The notes under the pieces: generated by a model
Seen by the model: only the letters and a program-made list of their open reading frames with translations
Database searches by the model: none
What the model was told of the DNA's origin: nothing
In this document: positions 42,943-52,310 of the stretch, piece by piece
How positions within the stretch are numbered: the stretch's first letter is position 1
Layout: each line of letters opens with the position of its first letter
Program-made: the position numbers and the translations under genes
Origin: Agarivorans gilvus
Lineage (GTDB): Bacteria; Pseudomonadota; Gammaproteobacteria; Enterobacterales; Celerinatantimonadaceae
Assembly (NCBI RefSeq): GCF_001420915.1
Contig: NZ_CP013021.1
Location: 2,325,001 to 2,389,000 of the forward strand
DNA length: 64,000 nt
Direction of reading: 5' to 3'

Positions 42943-44184
42943 ATGGAACAAGTAAAACTGACAATTGATGCAGAGCGTTTGCAAGCCAGGCTACTCGCCT
43001 TGGGCGAAGTGGGCGCCTTAGCCGGAGGCGGCGTGTCTCGCTTAGCCCTGACCGAGGCCGATAAACAAGGGCGCGATCTCGTATTAAGTTGGATGCAACA
43101 ACTGGGCTTAACCATCAGCATCGACGCCATTGGCAATGTGGTCGCCACCTTAGCTGGCCGCGAAGATCTGCCAACGGTAATGATGGGCTCACACATCGAC
43201 ACCGTTTCCACCGCTGGGCTATACGACGGCAATTTGGGCGTACTGGCCGGGTTAGAAGTGATTGAAACCTTGATTGAGTCGGGCATTCAGCCGCGCCATC
43301 CAGTGGCCGTGGCGTTTTTCACCAACGAAGAAGGCTCACGCTTCGCCCCCGATATGATGGGCAGCGGCGTTTATACCCAAGCGCTAGACTTAGCCACTTC
43401 CCTTGCCACCATTGGCATCGACGGTAAAAGCGTGGAGCAGGAACTCAACGCCATAGGCTATAAGGGCGATGCGCCCGTTTGTGACGTAGCCAAGCAAGTG
43501 GCCGCTTACTTCGAACTGCACGTTGAACAAGGCCCGGTATTGGACGAAGAGAATATCGACATTGGCGTAGTAGAAGGCGTGCAGGGGATCTCGTGGAGTG
43601 AATACACCGTTCATGGCACCTCTAACCATGCTGGCACCACGCCGATGAATTACCGCCAAGATGCCGGTTTAGTGGCGGCTAAGGTGATGACCTTTGTTAA
43701 CCAACTTGCCTTAAGCATGGCCCCCCAGCAGCACGCCACCGTGGGCGCCTTAGAACTACAACCAAACTTGGTTAACGTTATCCCTAACTTTGCTCGCTTT
43801 ACCGTGGATTTACGTAATTGCAGCGAGCAAAAGCTGCTTGAAGCGGAAGCCGAGCTAGCGGCTTACTTGGAACAACTGGCCGAGCAGCATGGTGTAAGCA
43901 TTGAAAAACGCGTACTGGCTCGCTTCCAACCGGTGGACTTTAACCCTCGGCTCATCGACAGCATTGAAAACTTCGCCAAAGACTCTGGATTAAGCAGCAA
44001 ACGGATGTTTTCTGGTGCTGGGCACGACGCACAAATGTTTGCTCCCTTGTGCCCCACCACCATGATCTTTGTTCCCAGCAAAGATGGCATTAGCCACAAC
44101 ATCAACGAATACACCAGCCCTGAACAAGTGGCTAATGGAGCCAATGTATTGCTTCAAGCCGTATTGAACATCGCAGAATATTAA
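42943..44184 (+). CDS. M20-type Zn-dependent N-carbamoyl-L-amino-acid hydrolase / allantoate amidohydrolase
   Basis: 413 residues from the ATG at 42943 (AAGGA seven bases upstream). Binuclear metal ligands are all visible: GSHIDTV, YDGNLGVLAG, the NEEGSRF glutamate pair, LHVEQGPVLD and the C-terminal GISHNINEYT. The lid domain holds TSNHAGTTPM. This branch removes the carbamoyl or ureido group from N-carbamoyl-L-amino acids, beta-ureido acids or allantoate, releasing ammonia and CO2. It is operonic with a D-carbamoylase 13 bases downstream, so both stereoisomers of a carbamoyl product may be handled. Cytoplasmic dimer by family knowledge. Confidence 0.9.
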   Translation: MEQVKLTIDAERLQARLLALGEVGALAGGGVSRLALTEADKQGRDLVLSWMQQLGLTISIDAIGNVVATLAGREDLPTVMMGSHIDTVSTAGLYDGNLGVLAGLEVIETLIESGIQPRHPVAVAFFTNEEGSRFAPDMMGSGVYTQALDLATSLATIGIDGKSVEQELNAIGYKGDAPVCDVAKQVAAYFELHVEQGPVLDEENIDIGVVEGVQGISWSEYTVHGTSNHAGTTPMNYRQDAGLVAAKVMTFVNQLALSMAPQQHATVGALELQPNLVNVIPNFARFTVDLRNCSEQKLLEAEAELAAYLEQLAEQHGVSIEKRVLARFQPVDFNPRLIDSIENFAKDSGLSSKRMFSGAGHDAQMFAPLCPTTMIFVPSKDGISHNINEYTSPEQVANGANVLLQAVLNIAEY

Positions 44185-44197
44185 AGGAATAGATAAC

Positions 44198-45133
44198 ATG
44201 GAAAGAAACGTCACCGTAGGGATTGCCCAACTCGGCCCGATTGCCCGAGAAGAAAACCGCCAGCAAGTCATCAGCCGGATGATCGCGCTACTAAATAAAG
44301 CCAAGCAACGAGACTGTGGCTTTGTGGTATTTCCTGAACTGGCCCTTACTACCTTCTTTCCGCGCTGGTATTTAGAAGACGAAAATGAATTAAATGCCTT
44401 TTACGAAAAAAGCATGCCTAGCGATGAAACCCAAGCCCTGTTTGATAAAGCCGCGGAACTCGGCATTGGCTTCTACCTTGGTTACGCCGAGCTAGCCGAA
44501 GAGAACGGCGAGACTCGCCGCTTCAATACCTCAATATTGGTGGATGACAAAGGCCAAATCGTGGGTAAGTACCGTAAGATCCACCTACCCGGCCATACCG
44601 AGCACGAACCTTGGCGCGCCTTCCAACACTTGGAGAAACGCTACTTTGAAGTGGGTAACCTTGGCTTTGGCACTTGGGACTTCATGGGCGGCAAAGTGGG
44701 CATGGCGCTATGTAACGATAGACGCTGGCCAGAAACCTACCGGGTGATGGCACTACAAGGCGCAGAAATGATCGTGCTTGGCTACAATACGCCAATGCAC
44801 TACCCGCAGGCGCCCGAGCACGACCACCTGCAAGCCTTCCACAACCATGTGGTAATGCAGGCTTCGGCTTATCAAAACGGTTGTTGGGTTTTGGCCTGTG
44901 CCAAGGCCGGTAAAGAAGAAGACTGCGACCTACTAGGGCAAAGCTGCATTATTGCGCCCACTGGCGAAATTGTTGCTCAGGCGAGCACTCTGGGTGATGA
45001 GCTGATCGTAGCCGACTGTGACTTTGAAAGAACCCGCGAAATCAAAGAGAACATCTTTAATTTTAACCTTCACCGCATTCCTGAAGAATACGAAATCATT
45101 AGCCGACCCAAGAAATCCCAAGCCGGCAAATAG
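44198..45133 (+). CDS. N-carbamoyl-D-amino-acid hydrolase (nitrilase superfamily)
   Basis: 311 residues and collinear with the Agrobacterium D-carbamoylase, including residue numbering of the catalytic triad: Glu47 (VVFPELALTTFFPRW), Lys127 (GKYRKIHLPGHTE) and Cys172 (MALCNDRRWPETYR). The motifs GYNTPMHYP and HDHLQAFHNH and the C-terminal FNFNLHRIPEEY also match. It hydrolyses N-carbamoyl-D-amino acids to D-amino acid, CO2 and ammonia, the last step of the D-hydantoin route. With HyuA-type hydantoinase (48.5 kb) in the same locus a complete ring-opening path is present. Cytoplasmic tetramer by family knowledge. AAAGGA precedes the ATG. Confidence 0.94.
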   Translation: MERNVTVGIAQLGPIAREENRQQVISRMIALLNKAKQRDCGFVVFPELALTTFFPRWYLEDENELNAFYEKSMPSDETQALFDKAAELGIGFYLGYAELAEENGETRRFNTSILVDDKGQIVGKYRKIHLPGHTEHEPWRAFQHLEKRYFEVGNLGFGTWDFMGGKVGMALCNDRRWPETYRVMALQGAEMIVLGYNTPMHYPQAPEHDHLQAFHNHVVMQASAYQNGCWVLACAKAGKEEDCDLLGQSCIIAPTGEIVAQASTLGDELIVADCDFERTREIKENIFNFNLHRIPEEYEIISRPKKSQAGK

Positions 45134-45142
45134 GCATACAAA

Positions 45143-45172
45143 AATACGGGCTAATTTAGCCCGTATTTTTTT
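45143..45172. terminator. Bidirectional terminator, carbamoylase / ygeV
   Basis: Arms AATACGGGCTA / TAGCCCGTATT with a 3-base loop and T runs on both sides. It overlaps the ygeV stop codon. Confidence 0.85.
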
Positions 45173-46887
45173 AACTTGCGATACAGGGTAGCAATGCCAA
45201 TGCCCAGCTCTTCGGCCACCAGCTTACGATTACCCAAGCGCTTAATGGCATCTTCAATTTTGTGTTTTTCCATCTGCTCAAGGCTCACCCCGCTCATACT
45301 CGGCGCAGCCTCCACCGCCACGCTAGGCTTAAGTTTTTCAAAGTTAGGCGGAAGAAAATCCATGCTCAGCGGCGCGCCCTCGGGCACGATGTTAATCAAA
45401 TATTCCACTAAGTTACTTAGCTCACGCACGTTGCCGGGCCAAGAATAATGACTGAGGCTGTGCATCACTTCCTTGGTGACTCCGGGATTGGCCACCCCCA
45501 AGCGCTGGCAGTGTAGCGCCACAAAATAATTCACCAGCAAGGGCACGTCGCCTTCTCGCTCTTTCAGCGGCGGCAGGTGCAAGGGAATCACATTGAGTCG
45601 ATAATATAAATCTTCCCTAAACTCGCCGCGCGCAATCAGCTCGGCAAAGTCGCGGTTGGTGGCAGAGATCACTCGAATATCCACCGGAATGGCTTTATTG
45701 GAGCCAATTGGGGTAACTTCCCGCGCCTCTAACACCCGCAATAACTTGGCCTGCAACTGCATCGACATATCGCCAATTTCATCGAGGAACAGGGTGCCTT
45801 CGTTGGCCGCTTGAATTAAACCCACCCGACCTTTAGTTGAAGCCCCGGTAAAGGCGCCCTTGGTATAACCAAACAGCTCGCTTTCTAACAGTTGATCGGG
45901 GATCGCCGCACAGTTAATCGCAATAAAGGGCTTCGCCGCACGGTTACTCAGCTTATGAATGGCATTGGCTATTACTTCCTTACCGGTACCACTTTGGCCA
46001 TTAATCAATACACTGGATGGGCTAGAGGCGATGCGCGTCATCAAGGATTTAATGTGGCGAATACCGGTACTATCACCAATCACTTCCGAGAGTACTGCAT
46101 TGGTCTCATAGGCAATCACCGGGTTATGCGGCTGAAAGAACGACATTAAAAATAATTTATGGGCATGGCTGTTATAAAACTGCCCCACCAATAGTTCTTC
46201 GCGTTCACCCAAGGAGATAATGTGCTGCTGGCCCTCGAGCTTGTTTTTGCAATTCACCAGTGGGCGAATATTAATTTTAATTTTGTTTAAGTCGCTGCTG
46301 GTGAGGTTTAAGTTACGCAGCGCCGGCTGGTTGCCATACTTCACCGAGTTATCTTGGTTCATTACCAAAACGCCCTGATCCATGTTATCGATCAGGTTGA
46401 TAAACACTTCTTCTAAGCCATGCGGTTGCTTGGCCTTGTTTTGCACATTGCTTACCACCGATTGGGCAACGTGTTTAATGTAGTCAGAGAACAGGGCGCT
46501 GTTGTCTTTTATTCGCTGCTGCGCTTGCTCGTCGAAGGCCACCAAACTCACCACCCCAATGCAGCGTTCACCGGCTAGGATCGGCACCCCAAGAAAGGCG
46601 GTTTCGTCGCAGAGATCTCGGCTAGTACAGTCGGCACATAAGTCGTCAGCCTGGGTTTTAATGATGGTCTTTTCTTGCTTGGTCTCGAGTATGTAACGGA
46701 ATAAGCGCGAACCCGAAGTAAGTTTTTGCCCTAGAAATTGACTATAGGGGCCAGTGCCGGCAATGCGGACTAGATTGCTATCAACCACTTCAGCGTCCAC
46801 TTTAAGCACCCGCGACAACATTTGGGTAAAGCGGATAATGGTGGGCTGAATCTCCATCAGCTCAGAAACATTATTGATTTCTAACAT
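45151..46887 (-). CDS. ygeV: YgeV-type sigma-54-dependent activator
   Basis: 578 residues. The N-terminal sensor (1-170) is GAF-like with a cysteine cluster CADCTSRDLC, perhaps a metal, redox or purine sensor. A PAS-like segment (170-260) follows (GVLVMNQDNSVKYGNQPAL). The central AAA+ domain (about 270-500) has Walker A GQSGTGKEV, the sigma-54 loop GAFTGAST, Walker B TLFLDEIGDMS and the arginine-finger region. The C-terminal Fis-type helix-turn-helix (KLVAEELGIGIATLYRKLKK) binds DNA. It matches YgeV in architecture and in gene neighbourhood. It is divergent from dpaL and is the natural activator for the sigma-54 promoters of this locus. Confidence 0.93.
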   Translation of the reverse strand: MLEINNVSELMEIQPTIIRFTQMLSRVLKVDAEVVDSNLVRIAGTGPYSQFLGQKLTSGSRLFRYILETKQEKTIIKTQADDLCADCTSRDLCDETAFLGVPILAGERCIGVVSLVAFDEQAQQRIKDNSALFSDYIKHVAQSVVSNVQNKAKQPHGLEEVFINLIDNMDQGVLVMNQDNSVKYGNQPALRNLNLTSSDLNKIKINIRPLVNCKNKLEGQQHIISLGEREELLVGQFYNSHAHKLFLMSFFQPHNPVIAYETNAVLSEVIGDSTGIRHIKSLMTRIASSPSSVLINGQSGTGKEVIANAIHKLSNRAAKPFIAINCAAIPDQLLESELFGYTKGAFTGASTKGRVGLIQAANEGTLFLDEIGDMSMQLQAKLLRVLEAREVTPIGSNKAIPVDIRVISATNRDFAELIARGEFREDLYYRLNVIPLHLPPLKEREGDVPLLVNYFVALHCQRLGVANPGVTKEVMHSLSHYSWPGNVRELSNLVEYLINIVPEGAPLSMDFLPPNFEKLKPSVAVEAAPSMSGVSLEQMEKHKIEDAIKRLGNRKLVAEELGIGIATLYRKLKKYGLN

Positions 46888-47094
46888 GTCATTCCATTCA
46901 AATTACTGTAAACGGTGCTTAGCATTAGCCATCCATCCTATGCGGCGGGAAAACATTGGCGCTTGACGCAGATCAGATTAAGCTGCAAAGCCAGCCAAAT
47001 TAACTAACCACTTGGTCAACTTTATACCAAGCCAAAGCCCTTATTTGCTGCGGCTTTAGCCTTATCAGCTTAATTCAATCAAGGCCTTTCTCAA

Positions 47095-47126
47095 AATGAT
47101 AGTTGATAGGATCTGAGACTATCATT
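47095..47126. promoter_or_regulatory. Candidate YgeV activator site before dpaL
   Basis: Inverted repeat AATGATAG (47095-47102) / CTATCATT (47119-47126), with an extra GATAG inside. It lies about 105-135 bases upstream of the sigma-54 element, like the sites before ygfK and the flavodoxin. Confidence 0.5.
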
Positions 47127-47227
47127 GAGCTTAAATTCTTTCCCCTAGATTAGCTCGCTAAGCCAGCATATCTGGCTTAAATTCCGCTAGTTGAAGCTGA
47201 TTTTCCGAGTATTCCAAGGTCGGCATC

Positions 47228-47245
47228 TTGGCACAGAATTTGGAT
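47228..47245 (+). promoter_or_regulatory. Sigma-54-like promoter of dpaL
   Basis: TTGGCACAGAATTTGGAT matches TGGCAC-N5-TTGC except for GG instead of GC at -12. It lies 40 bases before the start codon. Confidence 0.55.
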
Positions 47246-47285
47246 TTGTCTCCCTTAGGACGTAAAAGTATTTTAAGGAGTTATT

Positions 47286-48470
47286 TTGGCTAAGTTTAAT
47301 ATCGCCATCGAGGCCAATCGGCATTTTAACGGGGAGTTAGTCGCAGACTTTGGTTATGCTAAAGGAGCTACGGCGCAGCGTTTTCATCAGAGTTTACCGG
47401 GTTATCAAGCCACCCCGCTACAACCATTAAATGACTTGGCTAAAGTGATTGGGGTGAAACAAGTCTTGGTGAAAGATGAATCTTATCGCTTTGACCTAAA
47501 CGCCTTCAAAATGCTCGGCGGGGTGTATGCGATTGCCCGCCTGCTGTGTGAAGAGTACCAGCTAGACATCGAACAATTCGACTTTGCCCAGTTCAATCAA
47601 AAGATCGACAAAAAACTCACCTTTGCCACGGCCACCGACGGCAACCATGGTCGTGGCGTGGCTTGGGCAGCCAAGCAGTTGGGGCAAAATGCGGTGGTCT
47701 ACATGCCTAAGGGCGCGGCGGCCGAGCGGGTAAACAACATTCGAAACTTAGGTGCCGAGTGCATAGTTACCGACATGAACTACGACGATACAGTGCGTTT
47801 TGTGGTAGAGCGAGCCCAGCAACAAGGCTGGAAAGTGGTACAAGACACCGCTTGGGAAGGCTATACCGACATTCCCACCTGGATCATGCAAGGCTACAGC
47901 ACCTTAGCCATGGAGAGCCTCGATCAAATTGAGCAACAGGGCTTAAGCCAACCCACCCACATCATTCTGCAGGCGGGAGTGGGCGCCATGGCTGGCGGCG
48001 TATTGGGCTGCTTTGCCGACAAACTCGGCGCTAATAACTTCAAAGCGATTATCGCCGAGCCAGAACTGGCCGACTGCATCTACCGCTCGGGCAAACAGGG
48101 CGATATGGTGAACGTAGGCGGCGATATGGCCACCATCATGGTGGGACTAGCCTGTGGTGAACCCAATCCCTTGGGATGGACAGTACTGAAAAACTGCGCC
48201 AGTTATTTCGTCTCCTGTGAAGACAAGGTCTCGGCCTTGGGCATGCGTGTGTTGGGCAACCCCATTGGCGACGATCCACGAGTGGTATCGGGTGAATCGG
48301 GTGCGATTGGCGCTGGCTTACTGGCCGCCGTGCACTTCTCCGATGATAAGCAACAACTGATGCAAGCCTTGGACTTAAACCAAGACTCGGTGGTGCTGGT
48401 GATCAGTACCGAAGGCGATACCGACGTGGCTAACTACCGTGACGTAGTTTGGCTAGGAAAATACGCCTAA
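47286..48470 (+). CDS. dpaL: Diaminopropionate ammonia-lyase
   Basis: 394 residues from a TTG start (TTGGCTAAG), accepted because AAGGAG sits six bases upstream and homology begins at once. Fold type II PLP enzyme with the cofactor lysine Lys75 in RFDLNAFKMLGGVYA, the ATDGNHGRG phosphate-related loop, and GYTDIPTWIMQGYSTLA typical of DpaL/YgeX. It cleaves 2,3-diaminopropionate (both isomers, and D-serine weakly) to pyruvate and ammonia in the cytoplasm. In E. coli ygeX sits beside ygeV and hyuA as here. First gene of the dpaL-hyuA operon. Confidence 0.94.
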   Translation: MAKFNIAIEANRHFNGELVADFGYAKGATAQRFHQSLPGYQATPLQPLNDLAKVIGVKQVLVKDESYRFDLNAFKMLGGVYAIARLLCEEYQLDIEQFDFAQFNQKIDKKLTFATATDGNHGRGVAWAAKQLGQNAVVYMPKGAAAERVNNIRNLGAECIVTDMNYDDTVRFVVERAQQQGWKVVQDTAWEGYTDIPTWIMQGYSTLAMESLDQIEQQGLSQPTHIILQAGVGAMAGGVLGCFADKLGANNFKAIIAEPELADCIYRSGKQGDMVNVGGDMATIMVGLACGEPNPLGWTVLKNCASYFVSCEDKVSALGMRVLGNPIGDDPRVVSGESGAIGAGLLAAVHFSDDKQQLMQALDLNQDSVVLVISTEGDTDVANYRDVVWLGKYA

Positions 48471-48512
48471 ACTGCCGACCGATAAGCGAGTTTAAGAGAA
48501 CAAGGAATAGTT

Positions 48513-49951
48513 ATGACTGAAACTAGCCACCAGCTCCTACACCAAAGCGCCGCCGGCAGTGAAGCCTCGGCTCGCTACTTGTTATTAAAAAATGGCTTGG
48601 TGGCCGATCACCATGACGCTAGCCAGCGTGATGTGCTGGTGTTCAAGGGCAAGATTGCCGCCGTGGCAGAGTCGATAGATGTTAGCGCTTTAGATTGCCT
48701 CACGCTGGATATTAGCGGGCTTTACTTGCTGCCGGGCGGCATCGATGTGCATACCCATTTTAATATTGATGTGGGCATCGCCAAAAGCTGCGATGACTTT
48801 TATAGCGGAACCCGTTCGGCAGCCTGTGGTGGCACCACCAGCATAGTGGACCACATGGGCTTTGGCCCCAAGGGCTGCAGCCTGTTTCACCAATTAGAGG
48901 TGTATCAGCAGGCGGCGCAAAACAAGGCGGTAATTGACTACAGCTTTCACGGCGTGATTCAGCACATTGATGAGGAAATTCTGCAGCAGATGCAGCCGAT
49001 GGTGAATGCCGGCATCTCCAGCTTTAAACTCTACCTCACCTATGACTACAAGTTGGATGATGGCGATGCCTATCGCGCTCTGAAGCAGCTGAAAAAAGTG
49101 GGCGCTTTAACCACGGTGCATCCAGAAAACGATGCCGCCATTGCGATTAATCGGGCGCAGTTAAGTGCTGCGGGTAAAACCACCCCAGAGTACCACCCGC
49201 TTAGCCGCCCCTAGAGTGCGAAGCCGAAGCGATAGCGCGAATGATAAACCTCGCTAAGATGGCCGATGATGCGCCCTTGTACATCGTGCATCTGTCTAAC
49301 GGTTTGGGTTTGGAGTATGCGCGTCTGGCGATAAATCAGCAGCAAAAGGTGTGGGTGGAAACCTGCCCGCAGTATCTACTATTAGATGACAGCTATTATC
49401 AGCGAGAAGACGGTGAAAAGTTCATTCTTAGCCCTCCGCTAAGAGCCAGCGCAGAACTGAATAAGCTATGGCAGGGGCTGAGCGACGGCAGCATCGATGT
49501 GGTGGCCACCGACCATTGCTCATTTACTTGGCGCGAACAAAAGCAGCCTCACCACAACGACTTCACCCGCTGCCCCAACGGTATTCCGGGAGTGGAACTG
49601 CGCATGCCGCTGCTGTTCTCCGAAGGCGTGATGAAAGGACGCTTAAGCCTGAGCCAGTTTGTTAGCCTCACCAGCTACCAGCCTGCCAAGCTATTTGGAC
49701 TCTATCCACAAAAGGGCTGTTTAGAGCTGGGGGCAGATGCCGACTTGGTGATTTTCGATCCCCAGCAGAGCGTTAGCATCAATGATGACACCACCCATGA
49801 TGCCTGTGATTACAGCCCCTATAGCGGCCTAAGTTGCCAAGGCTGGCCGGTGATGACCTTTAGCCGTGGCGCCTTAGTCAGCCTAAACGGCCAATTTACT
49901 GGCCAGGAGGGAGCTGGCCGCTTCATTGCTCGTAAACCCTTTAAGCTTTAA
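48513..49951 (+). pseudogene. hyuA: D-hydantoinase / dihydropyrimidinase-like (HyuA), split by a C-run frameshift
   Basis: The frame 48513-49214 gives the N-terminal half. Metal ligands His80 and His82 are in GGIDVHTHFNIDVG and the carboxylated lysine Lys172 in SFKLYLTYDY; it ends ...HPLSRP. The next frame continues LECEAEAIARMINLAKMADD from about 49212 to 49951 with IVHLSNGLG, the ATDHCSF aspartate and RCPNGIPGVE. HyuA proteins are continuous through HPLSRPLECEAEAIARMINL, so one base is missing in the C4 run 49208-49211. Repaired, the enzyme has about 479 residues and opens hydantoin or dihydropyrimidine rings. Because dpaL upstream and all motifs are intact, a sequencing indel is as likely as a real lesion. 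The end overlaps yqeB by 11 bases. Confidence 0.88.
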
Positions 49952-50801
49952 ACGCACGGCGGTGCTGTAGGTGCAGCATCGCTTCCAATACGCTACCGGC
50001 AATGGCGCGGGCTTTATCAGACACCGTGGTAAAGTCGGCCTCTGCGCCGCGTGGGTCAATATCGCCAATTTTGAAGTCTTTGCTTACCTCAATGTCATTG
50101 TTTAGTAGCCCCCGCACCATGCCCGACAGTGGCGCATACACTGAGGTTTCGCCCACATGGGCAATCAACTCGCCCTGCTCCACCAGCGCGCCAATCTGAG
50201 TGTGACTGCGCATCTGCCCAGCGCAAGGAGCACGAATCACCCGTTGATGGCTAAAACCGGCGATATTACCGGGTACGCCGGTATTGTCTTGAGTCGAGCC
50301 CTGATAGATCACCCGCCCGAGGTGATGGCCGCGGTTGGTTTCAATCACCGCATCGCAGTCGCTACCCCCGCTAAAACCCGGCCCCAAGGCGATGGTGATG
50401 GGGGCCAAATCACGATGAAAATTGATATTCCGCTTGGCCAAAATGGCATCAATCACATAGCGCGGCTGCAAGCGAGAGACTTGCTGTAAGTCTTGATCCT
50501 GCAATACTGGAATATGGCCCTGCTCGATTAACTCTACAGCATGGCTAAGGTCGCGGGCCTTGCTGGCGCTAATGCCTTCTACCTGATGTGCGCCTTGATA
50601 AACACACTGGCCTAAAGACACGCTACAGCGAATCATGGTTGGCCGCTCAATCTCAGTCATGATGATGCTAAAACCGGCGTTATACAGCCGCAGAGCAATA
50701 CCGGTGGCAATATCTCCGGCACCACGAATCACCACTAAGCCGTCATTGGATATGCTTGAGGCTCGAGAAGGGAAATAACAGGGCGTGGTATTGTTAGGCA
50801 T
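49941..50801 (-). CDS. yqeB: YqeB: selenium-dependent molybdenum hydroxylase system protein
   Basis: 286 residues. A Rossmann-like N-terminal region (DGLVVIRGAGDIATGIALRL, residues 20-39) and a central GPGFSGGSDCDAVIETNRGH segment mark the YqeB / EF2563 family. This family co-occurs with SelD, YqeC and XdhD-type enzymes and is thought to act in making or inserting the labile selenium cofactor. The exact reaction is unknown. AAGGATAGCT lies before the ATG. It is transcribed after yqeC with a 21-base gap, so the two form an operon. Cytoplasmic. Confidence 0.92.
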   Translation of the reverse strand: MPNNTTPCYFPSRASSISNDGLVVIRGAGDIATGIALRLYNAGFSIIMTEIERPTMIRCSVSLGQCVYQGAHQVEGISASKARDLSHAVELIEQGHIPVLQDQDLQQVSRLQPRYVIDAILAKRNINFHRDLAPITIALGPGFSGGSDCDAVIETNRGHHLGRVIYQGSTQDNTGVPGNIAGFSHQRVIRAPCAGQMRSHTQIGALVEQGELIAHVGETSVYAPLSGMVRGLLNNDIEVSKDFKIGDIDPRGAEADFTTVSDKARAIAGSVLEAMLHLQHRRAFKA

Positions 50802-50822
50802 AGCTATCCTTATACTACTTGG

Positions 50823-51656
50823 CTAAGAGGCGAAATAACGTTCTACTGTTGGTGAGGGTAAATCAAGTTGGCTCAACCAAACCGCGTTCAGCAAAGCCGT
50901 TTGGCTAAGTACTTGCTGAGCAAAGAGCCTTAAGCGCAGCGGATCTGAGCAACGGTCCATCTTATTAACTAACCATAACTTGTTAGCCTGCTTCGGGCTG
51001 TTTTTAAACAGACCCTGCGGATCGACTAGCAATTTACTCAGTGCTGCTTCATCCACTTCCGCACCCTCTACACAGCCGCTGATCTTAGAAAACAGTGGCC
51101 AACGATGGATCTGCTGCGGTGCTGCAGGCGAAAAAATTGCCTCTGCTCCCGTTACCCCAATCAGCAAATCACTTTGTTCACAAATGCAAGGTTCATGCCC
51201 CGCAGGGGCCTTCAAAGGCAGGTGTTTCGCGCCATCCGCTTCCACCAGATAAACATCGAATAAGCCCAGTTCGGCTAGTTGGGATAGCTCGGTAACACTA
51301 AAGCCCTGTACTTTAGGCGGCTGATTAGCTGGCATGGCCAGTCTTTGTTTATAGAGAAAATAGACGCCGCCAGGCGCGACATTCACCCTTGCCATCTGCC
51401 TTACCAAAGCCTGCGCGGGGCTAGGCTCTGCCAAGCAGATCTGGGCGTTAAATTCGTTGCCCTCGGGCAGGTAGGTTTTGGTCGTCGTAGTCACACAGAC
51501 TTTAAAGCCCTGAGCTTGATAAACGGCGGCCAACCATTTGATTAGATGAGATTTACCTCCGGCCCCCACCACCGAGATAAAACGCGCAGCAGGAGCTAAC
51601 ATTTGAATGGCTTCAAAATCAGCAGCGGTGGTATGGTATTGATTTAATTGCAGCAT
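50823..51656 (-). CDS. yqeC: YqeC: putative selenium-dependent hydroxylase accessory protein
   Basis: About 278 residues. It has a P-loop-like ISVVGAGGKSHLIKWLAAVY near the N-terminus, TTTTKTYLPEG, the VEADGAKHLPLKAPAGHEPC motif and VNKMD. It is the partner of YqeB in genomes with selenium-dependent molybdenum hydroxylases; role unproven. The start is uncertain: ATG at 51656 gives the usual distance to the P-loop, but the frame is open to a GTG at 51698, only two bases from the divergent mocA start, and neither has a clear ribosome site. Confidence 0.9.
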   Translation of the reverse strand: MLQLNQYHTTAADFEAIQMLAPAARFISVVGAGGKSHLIKWLAAVYQAQGFKVCVTTTTKTYLPEGNEFNAQICLAEPSPAQALVRQMARVNVAPGGVYFLYKQRLAMPANQPPKVQGFSVTELSQLAELGLFDVYLVEADGAKHLPLKAPAGHEPCICEQSDLLIGVTGAEAIFSPAAPQQIHRWPLFSKISGCVEGAEVDEAALSKLLVDPQGLFKNSPKQANKLWLVNKMDRCSDPLRLRLFAQQVLSQTALLNAVWLSQLDLPSPTVERYFAS

Positions 51657-51700
51657 AATTTGGGCAATAAGGCCGTTAACATTAACCGGAAGCATCACTT

Positions 51701-52285
51701 ATGCAATACCCACACTCAAAAATCAATGCCGACTGCATTATTCCCGCAGCAGGCCTATCTACGCGCATGGGTGAATGGAAATTGTTATTACCCTTCAAAG
51801 ACTCCAGTATCATTGAACAGAGTATTAGCAACGCCCTCGCGGTTTGCTCTAGAGTGATTGTAGTGGTGGGCCATCGCAGCGACGAGCTAACTGAACGACT
51901 GAAGGGCTATGCCAATCTAGAGATAGTGAGCAATCCCGATTATCAGCAAGGCATGTATTCATCCATTCGCCAGGGGGTAAGGCGAGTGACTAGCGATTAC
52001 TTTTTTATTTGCCATGCCGACATGCCCTGCATCGCTCCGCAGATTTTTACACGCTTATGGGAGCAGCGAGGTGAGGCGACGGTATTTCCCGGTACAGAGC
52101 AGAAAAGCGGCCATCCGGTATTGCTCTCTGCTCGGCTAAAGCCTGTGATAGAGCAAGAACAGCAACACAGCCCGATGAAAGCCCTGCTGAAGCTCTACCC
52201 GATGCGTTTTCTCAACTTGGATGATCCCAATATTCATTTAGATATCGATACGCCACTGGCCTACCAACAGTTAATCGGCCAGTAA
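51701..52285 (+). CDS. mocA: MocA/YgfJ-type molybdenum cofactor nucleotidyltransferase
   Basis: 194 residues of the MobA-like NTP-transferase fold. IIPAAGLSTRMGEWKLLLPF (about residues 13-32) is the nucleotide-binding loop, HADMPCIAPQIF holds the catalytic aspartate, and GHPVLLS and LDIDTPLAY follow. E. coli MocA (YgfJ) adds CMP to molybdopterin for xanthine-dehydrogenase-type enzymes, which fits XdhD in this locus. It is divergent from yqeC with almost no intergenic space, so promoters must lie inside the neighbouring gene starts. Cytoplasmic. Confidence 0.9.
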   Translation: MQYPHSKINADCIIPAAGLSTRMGEWKLLLPFKDSSIIEQSISNALAVCSRVIVVVGHRSDELTERLKGYANLEIVSNPDYQQGMYSSIRQGVRRVTSDYFFICHADMPCIAPQIFTRLWEQRGEATVFPGTEQKSGHPVLLSARLKPVIEQEQQHSPMKALLKLYPMRFLNLDDPNIHLDIDTPLAYQQLIGQ

Positions 52286-52310
52286 GTCGGCTCGAGGCAA
52301 CTGCGATATA

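Larger units (their letters stand above)
46888..47285. other. Divergent control region ygeV / dpaL
   Basis: About 400 bases without a gene. It holds the TGATAG-type inverted repeat at 47095-47126 and the sigma-54-like promoter of dpaL. Confidence 0.55.

Noticed and set aside
46888..47285. Small protein genes in the ygeV-dpaL interval
   Set aside because: No frame has both a ribosome site and plausible coding composition; the interval is better explained by promoter elements.
50002..51545. Plus-strand open frames opposite yqeB and yqeC
   Set aside because: They are shadows of two well-supported minus-strand genes and show no family motifs.
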